From NCBI RefSeq assembly GCF_006715565.1, contig NZ_VFNL01000001.1, forward strand, positions 1,612,001 through 1,676,000: 64,000 nucleotides of DNA, in the 5' to 3' direction. Below are positions 37,532 to 49,929 of the stretch, in pieces. The stretch comes from Microbacterium sp. SLBN-154. GTDB lineage: Bacteria > Actinomycetota > Actinomycetes > Actinomycetales > Microbacteriaceae. Both the position numbers and the translations under genes were made by a program. The notes beneath the pieces were generated by a model. It did not search any database. It was not told the origin of the DNA and saw only the letters and a list, made by a program, of their open reading frames with translations. The stretch's first letter is position 1, and each line of letters starts with the position of its first letter.

Positions 37532-39169
37532 ATGACAGACCTCTCTATCAGCCCCGACGTCATCCGTGACGCGCTGAAGGACTTCGTCGCGGCCTACGAA
37601 CCCACCGGCGCTGCCGCGACCGAGGTCGGCACGGTCATCGACGCCGCCGACGGCATCGCCCACGTCGAGGGCCTGCCCGGCGTCATGGCGAACGAACTGG
37701 TGATGTTCGCCGACGGCACCCAGGGACTCGCGCTGAACCTCGACGAGCACGAGATCGGCGTCGTCGTCCTCGGTGAGTTCTCCGGCATCGAGGCCGGTAT
37801 GCAGGTGACCCGCACCGGCGAGGTTCTCTCGGTCGCCGTCGGCGACGGGTACCTCGGTCGCGTCGTCGACCCGCTCGGCAACCCGATCGACGGACTGGGC
37901 GAGGTCGCCACCACCGGCCGCCGCGCCCTCGAGCTCCAGGCGCCCGGCGTCATGCAGCGCAAGTCGGTGCACGAGCCGATGCAGACCGGCATCAAGGCCA
38001 TCGACGCGATGATCCCGATCGGTCGCGGTCAGCGTCAGCTGATCATCGGCGACCGTCAGACGGGCAAGACCGCCATCGCGATCGACACGATCATCAACCA
38101 GAAGGCCAACTGGGAGTCGGGCGACCCGACCAAGCAGGTGCGCTGCATCTACGTCGCGATCGGTCAGAAGGGCTCCACCATCGCCGCGGTGAAGGGTGCG
38201 CTCGAGGACGCCGGCGCGATGGAGTACACCACCATCGTCGCGGCCCCCGCCTCCGACCCCGCCGGTTTCAAGTACCTCGCCCCCTACACCGGCTCGGCCA
38301 TCGGCCAGCACTGGATGTACGACGGCAAGCACGTGCTGATCGTCTTCGACGACCTCACCAAGCAGGCCGAGGCCTACCGTGCCGTGTCACTGCTGCTGCG
38401 TCGTCCCCCGGGCCGCGAGGCCTACCCCGGCGACGTCTTCTACCTGCACTCGCGTCTGCTCGAGCGCTGTGCGAAGCTCTCCGACGAGCTCGGCGCCGGT
38501 TCGATGACGGGTCTGCCCCTCATCGAGACCAAGGCCAACGACGTCTCGGCGTACATTCCGACCAACGTGATCTCGATCACCGACGGTCAGATCTTCCTGC
38601 AGTCCGATCTCTTCAACGCCAACCAGCGTCCGGCGGTCGACGTGGGCATCTCGGTGTCCCGCGTCGGTGGTGACGCCCAGGTGAAGTCGATCAAGAAGGT
38701 CTCGGGAACCCTGAAGCTCGAGCTCGCGCAGTACCGCTCGCTCGAGGCGTTCGCGATGTTCGCCTCCGACCTCGACGCCGCCTCTCGTCGCCAGCTCGCG
38801 CGCGGTGCGCGCCTGACCGAGCTGCTGAAGCAGCCGCAGTACTCGCCGTACCCGGTCGAGGAGCAGGTCGTGTCGATCTGGGCGGGCACCAACGGAAAGC
38901 TCGACTCGATCGACGTCGAGGACGTGCTGCCGTTCGAGCGCGAGCTGCTGGACTACCTGCGCCGCAACACGACGATCCTCGATCGCCTCCGCGACTCCAA
39001 CGTCCTCGACGACGACACCGTCGCCGAGCTGGACAAGAAGGTCGACGAGTTCATCCTGGAGTTCCGCTCCGGCAAGGGGCAGTCGATCAACCGTCCCGGC
39101 AGCGACGAGGTCGCGGCTGCCGAGGCTGAGGACGTCAACCAGGAGAAGATCGTCAAGGGCCGTCGCTGA
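37532..39169 (+). CDS. atpA: ATP synthase subunit alpha
   Basis: The 545-residue F1 alpha subunit has Walker [10 protein letters not shown] near residue 170, [14 protein letters not shown] and the C-terminal helical domain with [20 protein letters not shown] 37532 is preceded by GAAGGA. Together with beta it forms the catalytic hexamer. Confidence 0.97.
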   Translation: MTDLSISPDVIRDALKDFVAAYEPTGAAATEVGTVIDAADGIAHVEGLPGVMANELVMFADGTQGLALNLDEHEIGVVVLGEFSGIEAGMQVTRTGEVLSVAVGDGYLGRVVDPLGNPIDGLGEVATTGRRALELQAPGVMQRKSVHEPMQTGIKAIDAMIPIGRGQRQLIIGDRQTGKTAIAIDTIINQKANWESGDPTKQVRCIYVAIGQKGSTIAAVKGALEDAGAMEYTTIVAAPASDPAGFKYLAPYTGSAIGQHWMYDGKHVLIVFDDLTKQAEAYRAVSLLLRRPPGREAYPGDVFYLHSRLLERCAKLSDELGAGSMTGLPLIETKANDVSAYIPTNVISITDGQIFLQSDLFNANQRPAVDVGISVSRVGGDAQVKSIKKVSGTLKLELAQYRSLEAFAMFASDLDAASRRQLARGARLTELLKQPQYSPYPVEEQVVSIWAGTNGKLDSIDVEDVLPFERELLDYLRRNTTILDRLRDSNVLDDDTVAELDKKVDEFILEFRSGKGQSINRPGSDEVAAAEAEDVNQEKIVKGRR

Positions 39170-39188
39170 GCGGAACCGGTAAAGGATC

Positions 39189-41572
<2,384 letters not shown>

Positions 41573-41574
41573 TC

Positions 41575-41835
41575 ATGCCTCTCAAAGTCAGCCTGGTCTC
41601 CGCCGACGCGGAGGTCTGGTCCGGTGAGGCATCGCTGGTGGTCGCCAAGACGGTCGAGGGAGAGATCGGCTTCATGGCCGGCCACGAGCCGGTGCTGGCG
41701 ATCCTCGCCGAGGGCCAGGTGCGCATCACCCGCACCGACGGATCCAAGATCGTCGCCAACGCTCAGGACGGCTTCCTGTCGATGGAACGCGACGAGGTCA
41801 CGGTCGTGGCAGGAAACGCCGCACTGATCTCCTGA
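41575..41835 (+). CDS. atpC: ATP synthase subunit epsilon, short form
   Basis: The 86-residue product from ATG 41575, two bases after atpD, holds only the N-terminal beta-barrel domain (GEIGFMAGHEPVLAIL, then GFLSMERDEVTVVAG). The C-terminal helical hairpin of the usual 130-140 residue subunit, which inhibits ATP hydrolysis, is missing. No frame remnant of it is seen downstream. Confidence 0.93.
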   Translation: MPLKVSLVSADAEVWSGEASLVVAKTVEGEIGFMAGHEPVLAILAEGQVRITRTDGSKIVANAQDGFLSMERDEVTVVAGNAALIS

Positions 41836-41873
41836 GCGCCTGATCTCCGCCTCCGCTTTCCTGCGAGAGTGCA

Positions 41874-41920
41874 ACTGGCCGCCGAGAGCACGGGTGAACC
41901 CCGCGCCCTCAGCGGCCAGT
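41874..41920 (+). terminator. Hairpin at the end of the atp operon
   Basis: Perfect 9-bp arms ACTGGCCGC (41874-41882) and GCGGCCAGT (41912-41920) enclose a loop with a smaller inner GGGT/ACCC hairpin. It lies 39 bases after atpC and 33 bases before yaaA. There is no T tract. Confidence 0.5.
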
Positions 41921-41952
41921 GGTATCCTCACCGTCCTTCATCGTGGTGCCGC

Positions 41953-42705
41953 ATGCTGATCCTCCTCCCGCCCTCCGAGACGAAGCAGACCGGCGGGCGC
42001 CGTCGGGCGCTCGACCTCGACAGCCTCGCGCTGCCCTCCCTCGGACCGCAGCGCGCGGAGGTTCTCGCGGCGCTGATCGCGCTGTCGAACGATGCGGACG
42101 AGGCCGCGCGCGTGCTGAAGCTCGGACCGCGCCAGCGCGACGAGGTCGCGGTCAACGCGCTGCTGCGCACCGGCCCGACCCTTCCCGCCGTCGACCGCTA
42201 TACCGGGGTGCTCTTCGATGCGCTCGATGCTCCGAGCCTCGATGCGCCCGCGCGGCGCTGGCTGAAGACGCACGTGCTCATCCACTCCGCACCGTTCGGC
42301 CCCGTGGGTGCGCTGGATCCCCTCCCCAACTACCGGCTGGGAGCGGGCGTGCGCCTTCCCGGGCTCGCGTCACCCGCCCGGCACTGGGCCGATGCCGTCG
42401 CCGCCGCCCTCGCGACCGCAGCGCCGCCGTTCATCCTCGACCTCCGCTCCCACGCGTACGTCGCTCTCGGACCGGTGCCCGGCTCCGTCCCCGCGGTCTC
42501 GCTGCGCGTCGTCACCGACGCCCCGGGTGGCGCGGTGCGGGCTCTCAACCACTTCAACAAGCAGGCCAAGGGAGAGCTCGTCCGGCTGCTCGCCGTCGAG
42601 CGACCGCGCATCCGCAGCGTCGCCGGGTTCCGGCAATGGGCGGATGACGCGGGGCTGCGAGTGGTCGGTGAGTCCGGCTCCGCGGCACTCGACCTGATCG
42701 TCTGA
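41953..42705 (+). CDS. yaaA: YaaA-family peroxide stress protein
   Basis: The 250-residue product starts at ATG 41953, directly before the family signature LILLPPSETK. Other signs are RYTGVLFDALDA, VLIHSAPFGPVGALDPLPNYRLG and the C-terminal HFNKQAKGELVRLL. E. coli YaaA (DUF328) lowers free iron and DNA damage under hydrogen peroxide and binds DNA; the molecular activity is not fully known. Confidence 0.85.
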   Translation: MLILLPPSETKQTGGRRRALDLDSLALPSLGPQRAEVLAALIALSNDADEAARVLKLGPRQRDEVAVNALLRTGPTLPAVDRYTGVLFDALDAPSLDAPARRWLKTHVLIHSAPFGPVGALDPLPNYRLGAGVRLPGLASPARHWADAVAAALATAAPPFILDLRSHAYVALGPVPGSVPAVSLRVVTDAPGGAVRALNHFNKQAKGELVRLLAVERPRIRSVAGFRQWADDAGLRVVGESGSAALDLIV

Positions 42706-42711
42706 CGCCGG

Positions 42712-43176
42712 CTACCGCCGGGTGTGCGCTGCGGTGCGTTCGGTGTTCTCCGCGATCGCGATGAGAGCGACGACGGCTTCGATGACGAACCGGAGAGCGA
42801 TCACGGCCAGGAACGAGAAGAGCGGGACCAGGATGACGGTGGCCACGATCAGCGAGATGCCGGCGCCCGGGTTGAACCAGAGAGCGCCGATGCCCTCGAC
42901 GATCCCGGTCACGAGGTAGACGACGAAGGCGATGCCGATCGCCATCAGACCCACGACGTAGAACACGGCGGCCAGCCGTCGCGTGATGAAGGTGCGGAAC
43001 GACAGATCGAACAGCGCGCGGAAGAATCCCCGCCCGACGTCGACCGTCTCCCTGTCGCCGACGGAGGGGACGCCGGTGTCGTCGACGCCGGCGATTCCGG
43101 GCGCCGCAGGCTCGGTGGCGCGGGCCGCCTCGGCGGCGGGCTGACGGGGCAGCGGGGGAGGGGTGTCGGTGCTCAT
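42712..43176 (-). CDS. DUF4282-type membrane protein
   Basis: The 154-residue product starts at ATG 43176 with GAGGA upstream. After a Pro/Ala-rich soluble start comes FFRALFDLSFRTFITRRLA, typical of DUF4282, then two membrane segments (about 68-94 and 103-130) and an amphipathic helix ending AENTERTAAHTRR. Function unknown. It is convergent with yaaA and divergent from the next membrane protein; the 167-base gap (43177-43343) holds only a possible -10 box. Confidence 0.75.
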   Translation of the reverse strand: MSTDTPPPLPRQPAAEAARATEPAAPGIAGVDDTGVPSVGDRETVDVGRGFFRALFDLSFRTFITRRLAAVFYVVGLMAIGIAFVVYLVTGIVEGIGALWFNPGAGISLIVATVILVPLFSFLAVIALRFVIEAVVALIAIAENTERTAAHTRR

Positions 43177-43343
43177 GGGTCCTCGTCCTTCGTCGGCGTC
43201 TCTCGGCCACGTTACCGATCGCGACGCGCCCGACCTCGTGTTTCTGGGAATTTCCTCACAACGACGGTGCCGCGTCGATACCATGACCTCGCGGGCAGAC
43301 CATCCCGCCGTGCTTGCACGCTGGGGAACACTCTGGAGGTCTC

Positions 43344-44093
43344 ATGGATTCTACGTACGACGGATACGGCGCGATGCTGGCGTTCCTGCTGATCCTGCTG
43401 CCGCTCCTGCTCATCTTCGCGCTCGCGGGGTATCTGATCAGTGCCTTCTTCCTGATGAAGATCTTCGAGAAGGCCGGTGTCGAGGGGAAGTGGCGGGCAT
43501 GGGTGCCGGTGTACAACACCCTGGTCCTCGCCAAACTCGGCGACCTCTCTCCCTGGGTCATGCTGGGCGCCGTGGTGGGCTCGGCCATTCTCAGCCAGGT
43601 ACCCGTCATCGGCTGGATCCTGTCCCTGGTGGCCATCGCGGTCGGCGTCATCGTCGGCTGGCGCGTCGGACTGAAGCTCGGGAAGGACTGGCCCTACCTC
43701 CTCCTGTGGCTCATCCCCGGTGTCGGACCCCTGATCTGGCTGGGCATCCTCGCCTTCTCCTCCGACCGCTGGAACCCCAACATCCCGCCGGCGCCGTGGG
43801 CGAACTCGTTCCTCAAGGACACCACGGTGTGGCCTGGCATCCCGCAGCAGCCGAGTGCCGTCGCCGCGCCCGGCTACGGCTACCCGCCGGCCGCATCCGG
43901 CGGTCCTGCCGCGCCGCCCGCCGGGTACGAGCCCGCGCCGGGCTACCAGGCCCCGTCGGCGCCTGCTGCCGCACCGCCGGCGACGCCCCCGGCACCGCCG
44001 GCGGCCGCGCCCTCGGCCAACCCCACTCCGCCGCCTGCCAACGAGCCGCCTGCGACCGAGCCGCCCGCGGGTCCGGACGCTCCGCGGGCGTAG
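43344..44093 (+). CDS. DUF5684-type membrane protein with Pro-rich tail
   Basis: The 249-residue product starts at ATG 43344 with TGGAGG upstream. It has four membrane segments in the first 150 residues; between the first two is the motif KAGVEGKWRAWVPVYNTLVL, typical of DUF5684 proteins. The last 90 residues are Pro/Ala/Gly-rich and probably disordered. Sorting or signal peptidase-like roles have been guessed for the family, but none is proven. Function unknown. Confidence 0.75.
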   Translation: MDSTYDGYGAMLAFLLILLPLLLIFALAGYLISAFFLMKIFEKAGVEGKWRAWVPVYNTLVLAKLGDLSPWVMLGAVVGSAILSQVPVIGWILSLVAIAVGVIVGWRVGLKLGKDWPYLLLWLIPGVGPLIWLGILAFSSDRWNPNIPPAPWANSFLKDTTVWPGIPQQPSAVAAPGYGYPPAASGGPAAPPAGYEPAPGYQAPSAPAAAPPATPPAPPAAAPSANPTPPPANEPPATEPPAGPDAPRA

Positions 44094-44100
44094 CCCCGCC

Positions 44101-44136
44101 ACGATAGCCCCCGGCCCCGCCGCCGGGGGCTGTCGT
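44101..44136 (+). terminator. Strong terminator after the DUF5684-type gene
   Basis: Arms at 44101-44115 and 44122-44136 pair over 15 positions, with one G-U type pair, around a 6-base loop. It lies seven bases after the stop and just upstream of the next gene's -10 box. Confidence 0.8.
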
Positions 44137-44150
44137 CGTTCGTGCGCGGG

Positions 44151-44156
44151 TAGCGT
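44151..44156 (+). promoter_or_regulatory. -10 box TAGCGT before the aldo/keto reductase
   Basis: TAGCGT ends six bases before the ATG, again the leaderless layout; the terminator at 44101-44136 isolates it from the upstream gene. Confidence 0.45.
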
Positions 44157-44162
44157 GGAGCC

Positions 44163-45146
44163 ATGAATGCTGTGCCGCTTCGTCGTCTCGGATCATCCGG
44201 TCTGCTCGTCTCCGCCGTCGGGCTGGGCTGCAACAACTTCGGCCGGCCGGGGACCCGCACCGAGACCATCGAGGGCACCCGCGCCGTCCTGGACGCTGCG
44301 ATCGATGCGGGCGTGACCTTCCTCGACACCGCGGACATGTACGGGGGCGACCCCGGCCAGTCCGAGCTCCTCATGGGCGAGGCTCTCGCGGGGCGCCGCG
44401 ACCAGGTCGTGCTCGCGACCAAATTCGGTCATTCCGGCCGCGACATGGGGTACGGGCTGGCCGGCGCCAAGGCGTCTCGCGCATACATCCGGCGTGCGGT
44501 CGACGCCTCCCTGACCCGGCTGCGGACCGACTGGATCGACCTCTACCAGTTGCACACGCCCGACCCGGGAACTCCGATCGAGGAGACCCTCGATGCCCTC
44601 GACGACCTCGTGCGGGAGGGGAAGGTGCGCTACCTCGGGCATTCCAACCTCAGCGGGTGGCAGATCGCCGAGGCGCACTTCGTCGCCGAGCGGCGCGGCG
44701 GCGCGCCGTTCGTGTCCTCGCAGGACCATTACAGCCTGCTGGCACGGGGCGTGGAACGAGAGCGGCTCCCCGCCGCAGAGCATTTCGGACTCGGGTTCCT
44801 CCCGTACTTCCCGCTCCACAACGGACTCCTCACGGGCAAGTTCTCGCGCACCGAGGCTCCTTCCGACACCCGCATCATGCGGCAGCGTCCCCACCTGTGG
44901 GAGGACGCACCGTGGGACGCGCTCGAGGCCTACGCGTCGTTCTGCAGCGATCAGGGGATCACGATGCTCGAGGCCACCTTCGGGTGGCTGCTGGCGCGGT
45001 CGTCGATCTCGAGTGTGATCGCAGGCGCGACGAGCCCCGAGCAGGTACGCGCCAACGCGGCGGCGGCGACAGCGTGGACGCCCACCGTCGCGGACGTCGC
45101 CGAGATCGACGCCATCTTCCCGCTCCCCGACGATCCGGCGGCCTGA
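44163..45146 (+). CDS. Aldo/keto reductase
   Basis: The 327-residue NADPH-dependent oxidoreductase has the catalytic tetrad: Asp and Tyr in LDTADMYGG, Lys in ATKFGHSG and His in LYQLHTPDP. The (beta/alpha)8 barrel continues with VRYLGHSNLSGWQ and the cofactor region SSVIAGATSPEQVRAN. It resembles the YghZ/Kv-beta-like AKR group. The physiological substrate is unknown. Confidence 0.9.
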   Translation: MNAVPLRRLGSSGLLVSAVGLGCNNFGRPGTRTETIEGTRAVLDAAIDAGVTFLDTADMYGGDPGQSELLMGEALAGRRDQVVLATKFGHSGRDMGYGLAGAKASRAYIRRAVDASLTRLRTDWIDLYQLHTPDPGTPIEETLDALDDLVREGKVRYLGHSNLSGWQIAEAHFVAERRGGAPFVSSQDHYSLLARGVERERLPAAEHFGLGFLPYFPLHNGLLTGKFSRTEAPSDTRIMRQRPHLWEDAPWDALEAYASFCSDQGITMLEATFGWLLARSSISSVIAGATSPEQVRANAAAATAWTPTVADVAEIDAIFPLPDDPAA

Positions 45147-45263
45147 GTCCGGGGGCCGGTTCGCTCAGAGCGCACCGGCGAAGGAGGTTGACCTGGCGCA
45201 ACGGATGTAGCGTTCACGGAGGTGCGGATGCCGTGACGGGCCCGCGTCGTGGAAGGGAACCCT

Positions 45264-46994
45264 GTGCTCGGCAAGCTCCTCGCCCGCTACCTCCGACCCG
45301 GCTGGGCGCTCATCATCGCCGTGGTCGTCTTCCAACTCGCACAGTCGATCGCGTCGCTCCTGCTACCGACCCTCAACGCCGACATCATCGACAACGGCGT
45401 GGTCACCGGCGACATCCCCTACATCTGGTCGACGGGGGCGGTGATGCTCGGGATCAGCCTGGTGCAGATCGTGTGCGCCATCGTCGCGGTGTACTTCGGC
45501 TCCCGCTTGGCGATGGGTGTCGGCCGTCAGATGCGGGCCGACCTGTTCCACCGGGTCGTCGCCTTCTCGCAGCGCGAGGTCGGTCATTTCGGTGCCGCGT
45601 CGCTCATCACCCGCAACACCAACGACGTGCAGCAGGTGCAGATGCTGGTGCAGGTGTCGGCGACGCTCATGGTGTCGGCGCCGATCCTCGCCGTCGGCGG
45701 CGTCGTCCTCGCCATCAGCCAGGATGTGGGTCTGTCGTGGCTGATGGCGGTGTCGATCCCGGCCCTTCTCATCATCGTCGGCGTGATCGTGTGGCGCATG
45801 GTGCCCGCCTTCACCGTCATGCAGAAGCGGATCGACCGGGTGAACCAGATCCTGCGCGAGCAGCTCAGCGGCATCCGCGTCATCCGCGCCTTCGTCCGCG
45901 AGCCTCAGGAACGCGCGCGATTCTCGGTGGCGAGCGCGGAGGTCATGGCCACCGGCCTTCGCGCCGGCAACCTCATGGCACTGATGTTCCCGGCGGTCAT
46001 GCTGGTGCTGAACGTCTCGAGCGTCGCGGTGATCTGGTTCGGCGCGTTCCAGGTGCAGCAGAACGAGGTGCAGATCGGCACGCTCTTCGCGTTCCTGACA
46101 TACATCATGCAGATCCTCATGGGCGTCATGATGGCGACCTTCATGTTCGTGATGATCCCCCGGGCCGCGGTCTGCGCCGATCGCATCGGCGAGGTGCTCG
46201 CCACCGACCCCTCGGTGGCGCCCCCCGCCGTGCCGGCAACCCCGCCGGCCCCCGGGGGTGCGGTGCGCTTCGACGGGGTGGCCTTCGCCTACCCCGGCGC
46301 CGCCGACCCCGTGCTCAGCGACATCTCGTTCGAGGTGGCGCCCGGGACCACGACCGCCGTCATCGGGTCGACCGGGTCGGGCAAGACCACCCTCATCGGA
46401 CTCGTGCCGAGGCTCTTCGACGCGACAGCGGGATCGGTGCGGGTGGATGGAACGGATGTCCGCGACTTCGATCCCGATGAGCTGTGGCGCCGTGTGGGAC
46501 TGATCCCGCAGCGCGCGTTCCTGTTCTCGGGGACGGTGGCCTCGAACCTGCGGTACGGCGATCCGGACGCCGGAGACGCCGAGCTGTGGCACGCGCTCGA
46601 ACTCGCGCAGGCGGCCGACTTCGTCCGCGCCATGCCGGAGCAACTCGACGCACCGATCGCGCAGGGCGGCACCAACGTCTCGGGTGGGCAGCGTCAGCGA
46701 CTCGCGATCGCTCGGGCGCTGGTGAAGAAGCCCGAGATCTACCTCTTCGACGACGCCTTCTCGGCACTGGACCTCGCCACCGATGCCGCGCTCCGACAGG
46801 CGCTGGACACGCACCTTCCGCACGCGACGCGGATCGTGGTGGCCCAGCGGGTCTCGACCGTCCAGAACGCCGATCAGATCGTCGTGCTCGACCACGGCCG
46901 CGTGGTCGGCATCGGCACCCACGATGAGCTGGTGGAATTCAGCCAGACGTACCGCGAGATCGTCGAGTCGCAGCTCTCGGCGGAGGCGGCATGA
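45264..46994 (+). CDS. ABC exporter half, subunit with degenerate Walker B
   Basis: GTG 45264, with GGAAGGG upstream, is preferred to GTG 45249; the product is 576 residues. Six membrane helices (about 1-310) are fused to an ATPase domain: Walker A GSTGSGKTT, signature NVSGGQRQR and Walker B IYLFDDAFSALD. The catalytic Glu after Walker B is Asp, as in the TM287/BmrC-type half of heterodimeric exporters. It overlaps the second half by four bases. Substrate unknown; drugs or lipids are typical. Confidence 0.92.
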   Translation: MLGKLLARYLRPGWALIIAVVVFQLAQSIASLLLPTLNADIIDNGVVTGDIPYIWSTGAVMLGISLVQIVCAIVAVYFGSRLAMGVGRQMRADLFHRVVAFSQREVGHFGAASLITRNTNDVQQVQMLVQVSATLMVSAPILAVGGVVLAISQDVGLSWLMAVSIPALLIIVGVIVWRMVPAFTVMQKRIDRVNQILREQLSGIRVIRAFVREPQERARFSVASAEVMATGLRAGNLMALMFPAVMLVLNVSSVAVIWFGAFQVQQNEVQIGTLFAFLTYIMQILMGVMMATFMFVMIPRAAVCADRIGEVLATDPSVAPPAVPATPPAPGGAVRFDGVAFAYPGAADPVLSDISFEVAPGTTTAVIGSTGSGKTTLIGLVPRLFDATAGSVRVDGTDVRDFDPDELWRRVGLIPQRAFLFSGTVASNLRYGDPDAGDAELWHALELAQAADFVRAMPEQLDAPIAQGGTNVSGGQRQRLAIARALVKKPEIYLFDDAFSALDLATDAALRQALDTHLPHATRIVVAQRVSTVQNADQIVVLDHGRVVGIGTHDELVEFSQTYREIVESQLSAEAA

Positions 46995-48976
46995 GCGGGC
47001 CGGGGCACGGGCGCATGCAGACCGCGCCGGTGGTGAAGGCGAAGAGCTTCGGTCCGAGCGCGCGACGTCTGCTGGGCACACTGAGTTCGGACAGGCCTCG
47101 GCTGGTGGTCGTGCTCGTGCTCGGCGTCCTGAGCGTGGGGCTGTCGGTGCTCGGCCCGAAACTGCTCGGTGACGCCACGAACATCGTGTTCGCCGGGTTC
47201 CTCTCCCTCCAGGCGCCGGCAGGGGCGACCAAGCAGCAGGTCGTCGACCAGCTCGTCGCTTCGGGGCAGGGGCAGCAGGCAGACCTCGTCCGGGCCGTCG
47301 ACTTCACTCCCGGCGCGGGTATCGCCTTCGACGCGCTCGCCGCGGTCATCCTCGCCGTGCTCGCCGTCTACGTGTTCTCCAGCATCTTCGGCTGGCTCCA
47401 GGCGCGGTTGCTCAACGGCATCGTGCAGCGGGCGATGAACCGGCTGCGCATGCAGGTGGAGGACAAGATCCATCGCCTGCCGCTGTCGTACTTCGACCGG
47501 GTGCAGCGGGGGGAGCTGCTCAGCCGGGTCACCAACGACGTCGACAACATCGGCCAGTCGATGCAGCAGACGCTGTCGCAGGTGATCATCTCACTGCTGA
47601 CCGTCATCGGCGTCATGGTGATGATGTTCCTCATCTCGCCGCTTCTCGCGGTGATCGCCCTCGTGACCGTGCCGTTGACGCTGGTCATCACCGCCGTGGT
47701 CGCGAGCCGTTCGCAGAAGCTCTTCGTCGCGCAGTGGAAGGCGACGGGGGTTCTCAACGCACGGGTCGAGGAGACGTTCTCCGGCCACGCGATCGTGAAG
47801 GTGTTCGGCCACCAGCGCGAGGTCGAGGCCGACTTCCTGGCCGAGAACGAAGAGGTCTACCGTGCGAGCTTCGGCGCGCAGTTCCTCTCGGGGATCATCC
47901 AGCCCGCGATGATGTTCGTCGGCAACCTCGTATACGTCGCCATCGCCGTCGTGGGCGGTATCCAGGTGGCATCCGGTCTCCTGTCCATCGGCAGCGTGCA
48001 GGCCTTCATCCAGTACTCGAGGCAGTTCACCCAGCCCCTGGCGCAGCTCGGCTCGATGGCCAACCTGCTGCAGTCCGGTGTCGCCAGCGCCGAGCGCGTG
48101 TTCGAGCTCCTCGACAAGGCCGAGCAGACACCCGACCCCGCGCCCGCCCAGACCGTGCCGTCGTCGGCGCGCCGACTGGCATTCGAAGACGTGTCGTTCC
48201 GGTACAGCCCCGACACGCCCCTCATCGACGACCTGGACCTCACCGTGGAACCGGGCAGCACGATCGCGATCGTCGGTCCGACCGGGGCGGGCAAGACCAC
48301 CTTGGTGAACCTCATCATGCGCTTCTACGACGTCGACGCGGGCCGGATCACCCTCGACGGGATCGACATCCGCCGGATGACCCGCGACGACCTCCGGTCG
48401 CGCACGGGCATGGTGCTCCAGGACACGTGGCTGTTCTCCGGCACCATTCGCGAGAACATCGCCTACGGGCGGCCGGACGCCGACGAGTCCGCCATCCTCG
48501 CCGCGGCGCGCGCGGCGTACGTCGACCGGTTCGTCCACGCCCTGCCGGAGGGCTACGACACCGTCCTCGACGATGAGGCGGGGAACCTGAGCGTGGGCGA
48601 ACGGCAGCTCATCACCATCGCCCGCGCGTTCCTCGCCGACCCGCGCATCCTCATCCTCGACGAAGCGACCTCGTCGGTCGACACCCGCACCGAGCTCCTG
48701 ATCCAGAGGGCGATGTCGCAGTTGCGGCAGGATCGCACGGCGTTCGTCATCGCTCACCGGCTCTCCACGATCCGCGATGCGGACCTGATCCTGGTGATGG
48801 AGGACGGCCGGATCGTGGAGCGCGGGACGCACGACCAGCTGCTCGCGGCCGGCGGTGCCTACCGTCGTCTGTCGGATGCGCAGTTCCGCGCAGCCGTGAC
48901 CGATGAGGAGGAATCGGATGCTGCGGACGCGGCGGGGGAGTCCGCGGGGGCGTCCCGGGTGTCCACTAGGATGTGA
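46991..48976 (+). CDS. ABC exporter half, subunit with canonical Walker B
   Basis: The 661-residue partner has six membrane helices (about 35-370) with a long extra loop after the first, rich in Gln (about 70-105), then an ATPase domain: Walker A GPTGAGKTT, Walker B ILILDEATSSVD with the catalytic Glu, and signature NLSVGERQL in place of LSGGQ. The deviant signature completes the degenerate site formed with the Asp-containing partner, while the other site is intact. This is the TM288/BmrD-type half. A disordered acidic tail follows. Confidence 0.92.
   Translation: MSGPGHGRMQTAPVVKAKSFGPSARRLLGTLSSDRPRLVVVLVLGVLSVGLSVLGPKLLGDATNIVFAGFLSLQAPAGATKQQVVDQLVASGQGQQADLVRAVDFTPGAGIAFDALAAVILAVLAVYVFSSIFGWLQARLLNGIVQRAMNRLRMQVEDKIHRLPLSYFDRVQRGELLSRVTNDVDNIGQSMQQTLSQVIISLLTVIGVMVMMFLISPLLAVIALVTVPLTLVITAVVASRSQKLFVAQWKATGVLNARVEETFSGHAIVKVFGHQREVEADFLAENEEVYRASFGAQFLSGIIQPAMMFVGNLVYVAIAVVGGIQVASGLLSIGSVQAFIQYSRQFTQPLAQLGSMANLLQSGVASAERVFELLDKAEQTPDPAPAQTVPSSARRLAFEDVSFRYSPDTPLIDDLDLTVEPGSTIAIVGPTGAGKTTLVNLIMRFYDVDAGRITLDGIDIRRMTRDDLRSRTGMVLQDTWLFSGTIRENIAYGRPDADESAILAAARAAYVDRFVHALPEGYDTVLDDEAGNLSVGERQLITIARAFLADPRILILDEATSSVDTRTELLIQRAMSQLRQDRTAFVIAHRLSTIRDADLILVMEDGRIVERGTHDQLLAAGGAYRRLSDAQFRAAVTDEEESDAADAAGESAGASRVSTRM
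48967..48972 (+). promoter_or_regulatory. -10 box TAGGAT before the PP2C gene
   Basis: TAGGAT lies inside the 3' end of the ABC exporter gene, about 66 bases before the PP2C start, which has its own GAGGAGA ribosome site. Confidence 0.45.
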
Positions 48977-49044
48977 GGACGCCACCGCCGGCGGTCGTGC
49001 CGATCCGGTGGCGAATGCGAGCCGACGTGGGGAGAGGAGAGCAG

Positions 49045-49863
<819 letters not shown>

Positions 49864-49929
49864 GGCGAGTTCTCCACCGATCGAGCGTGACGAAGACGCT
49901 CACGGTCGCCCGGTGTCCAGGGTGGGTGG

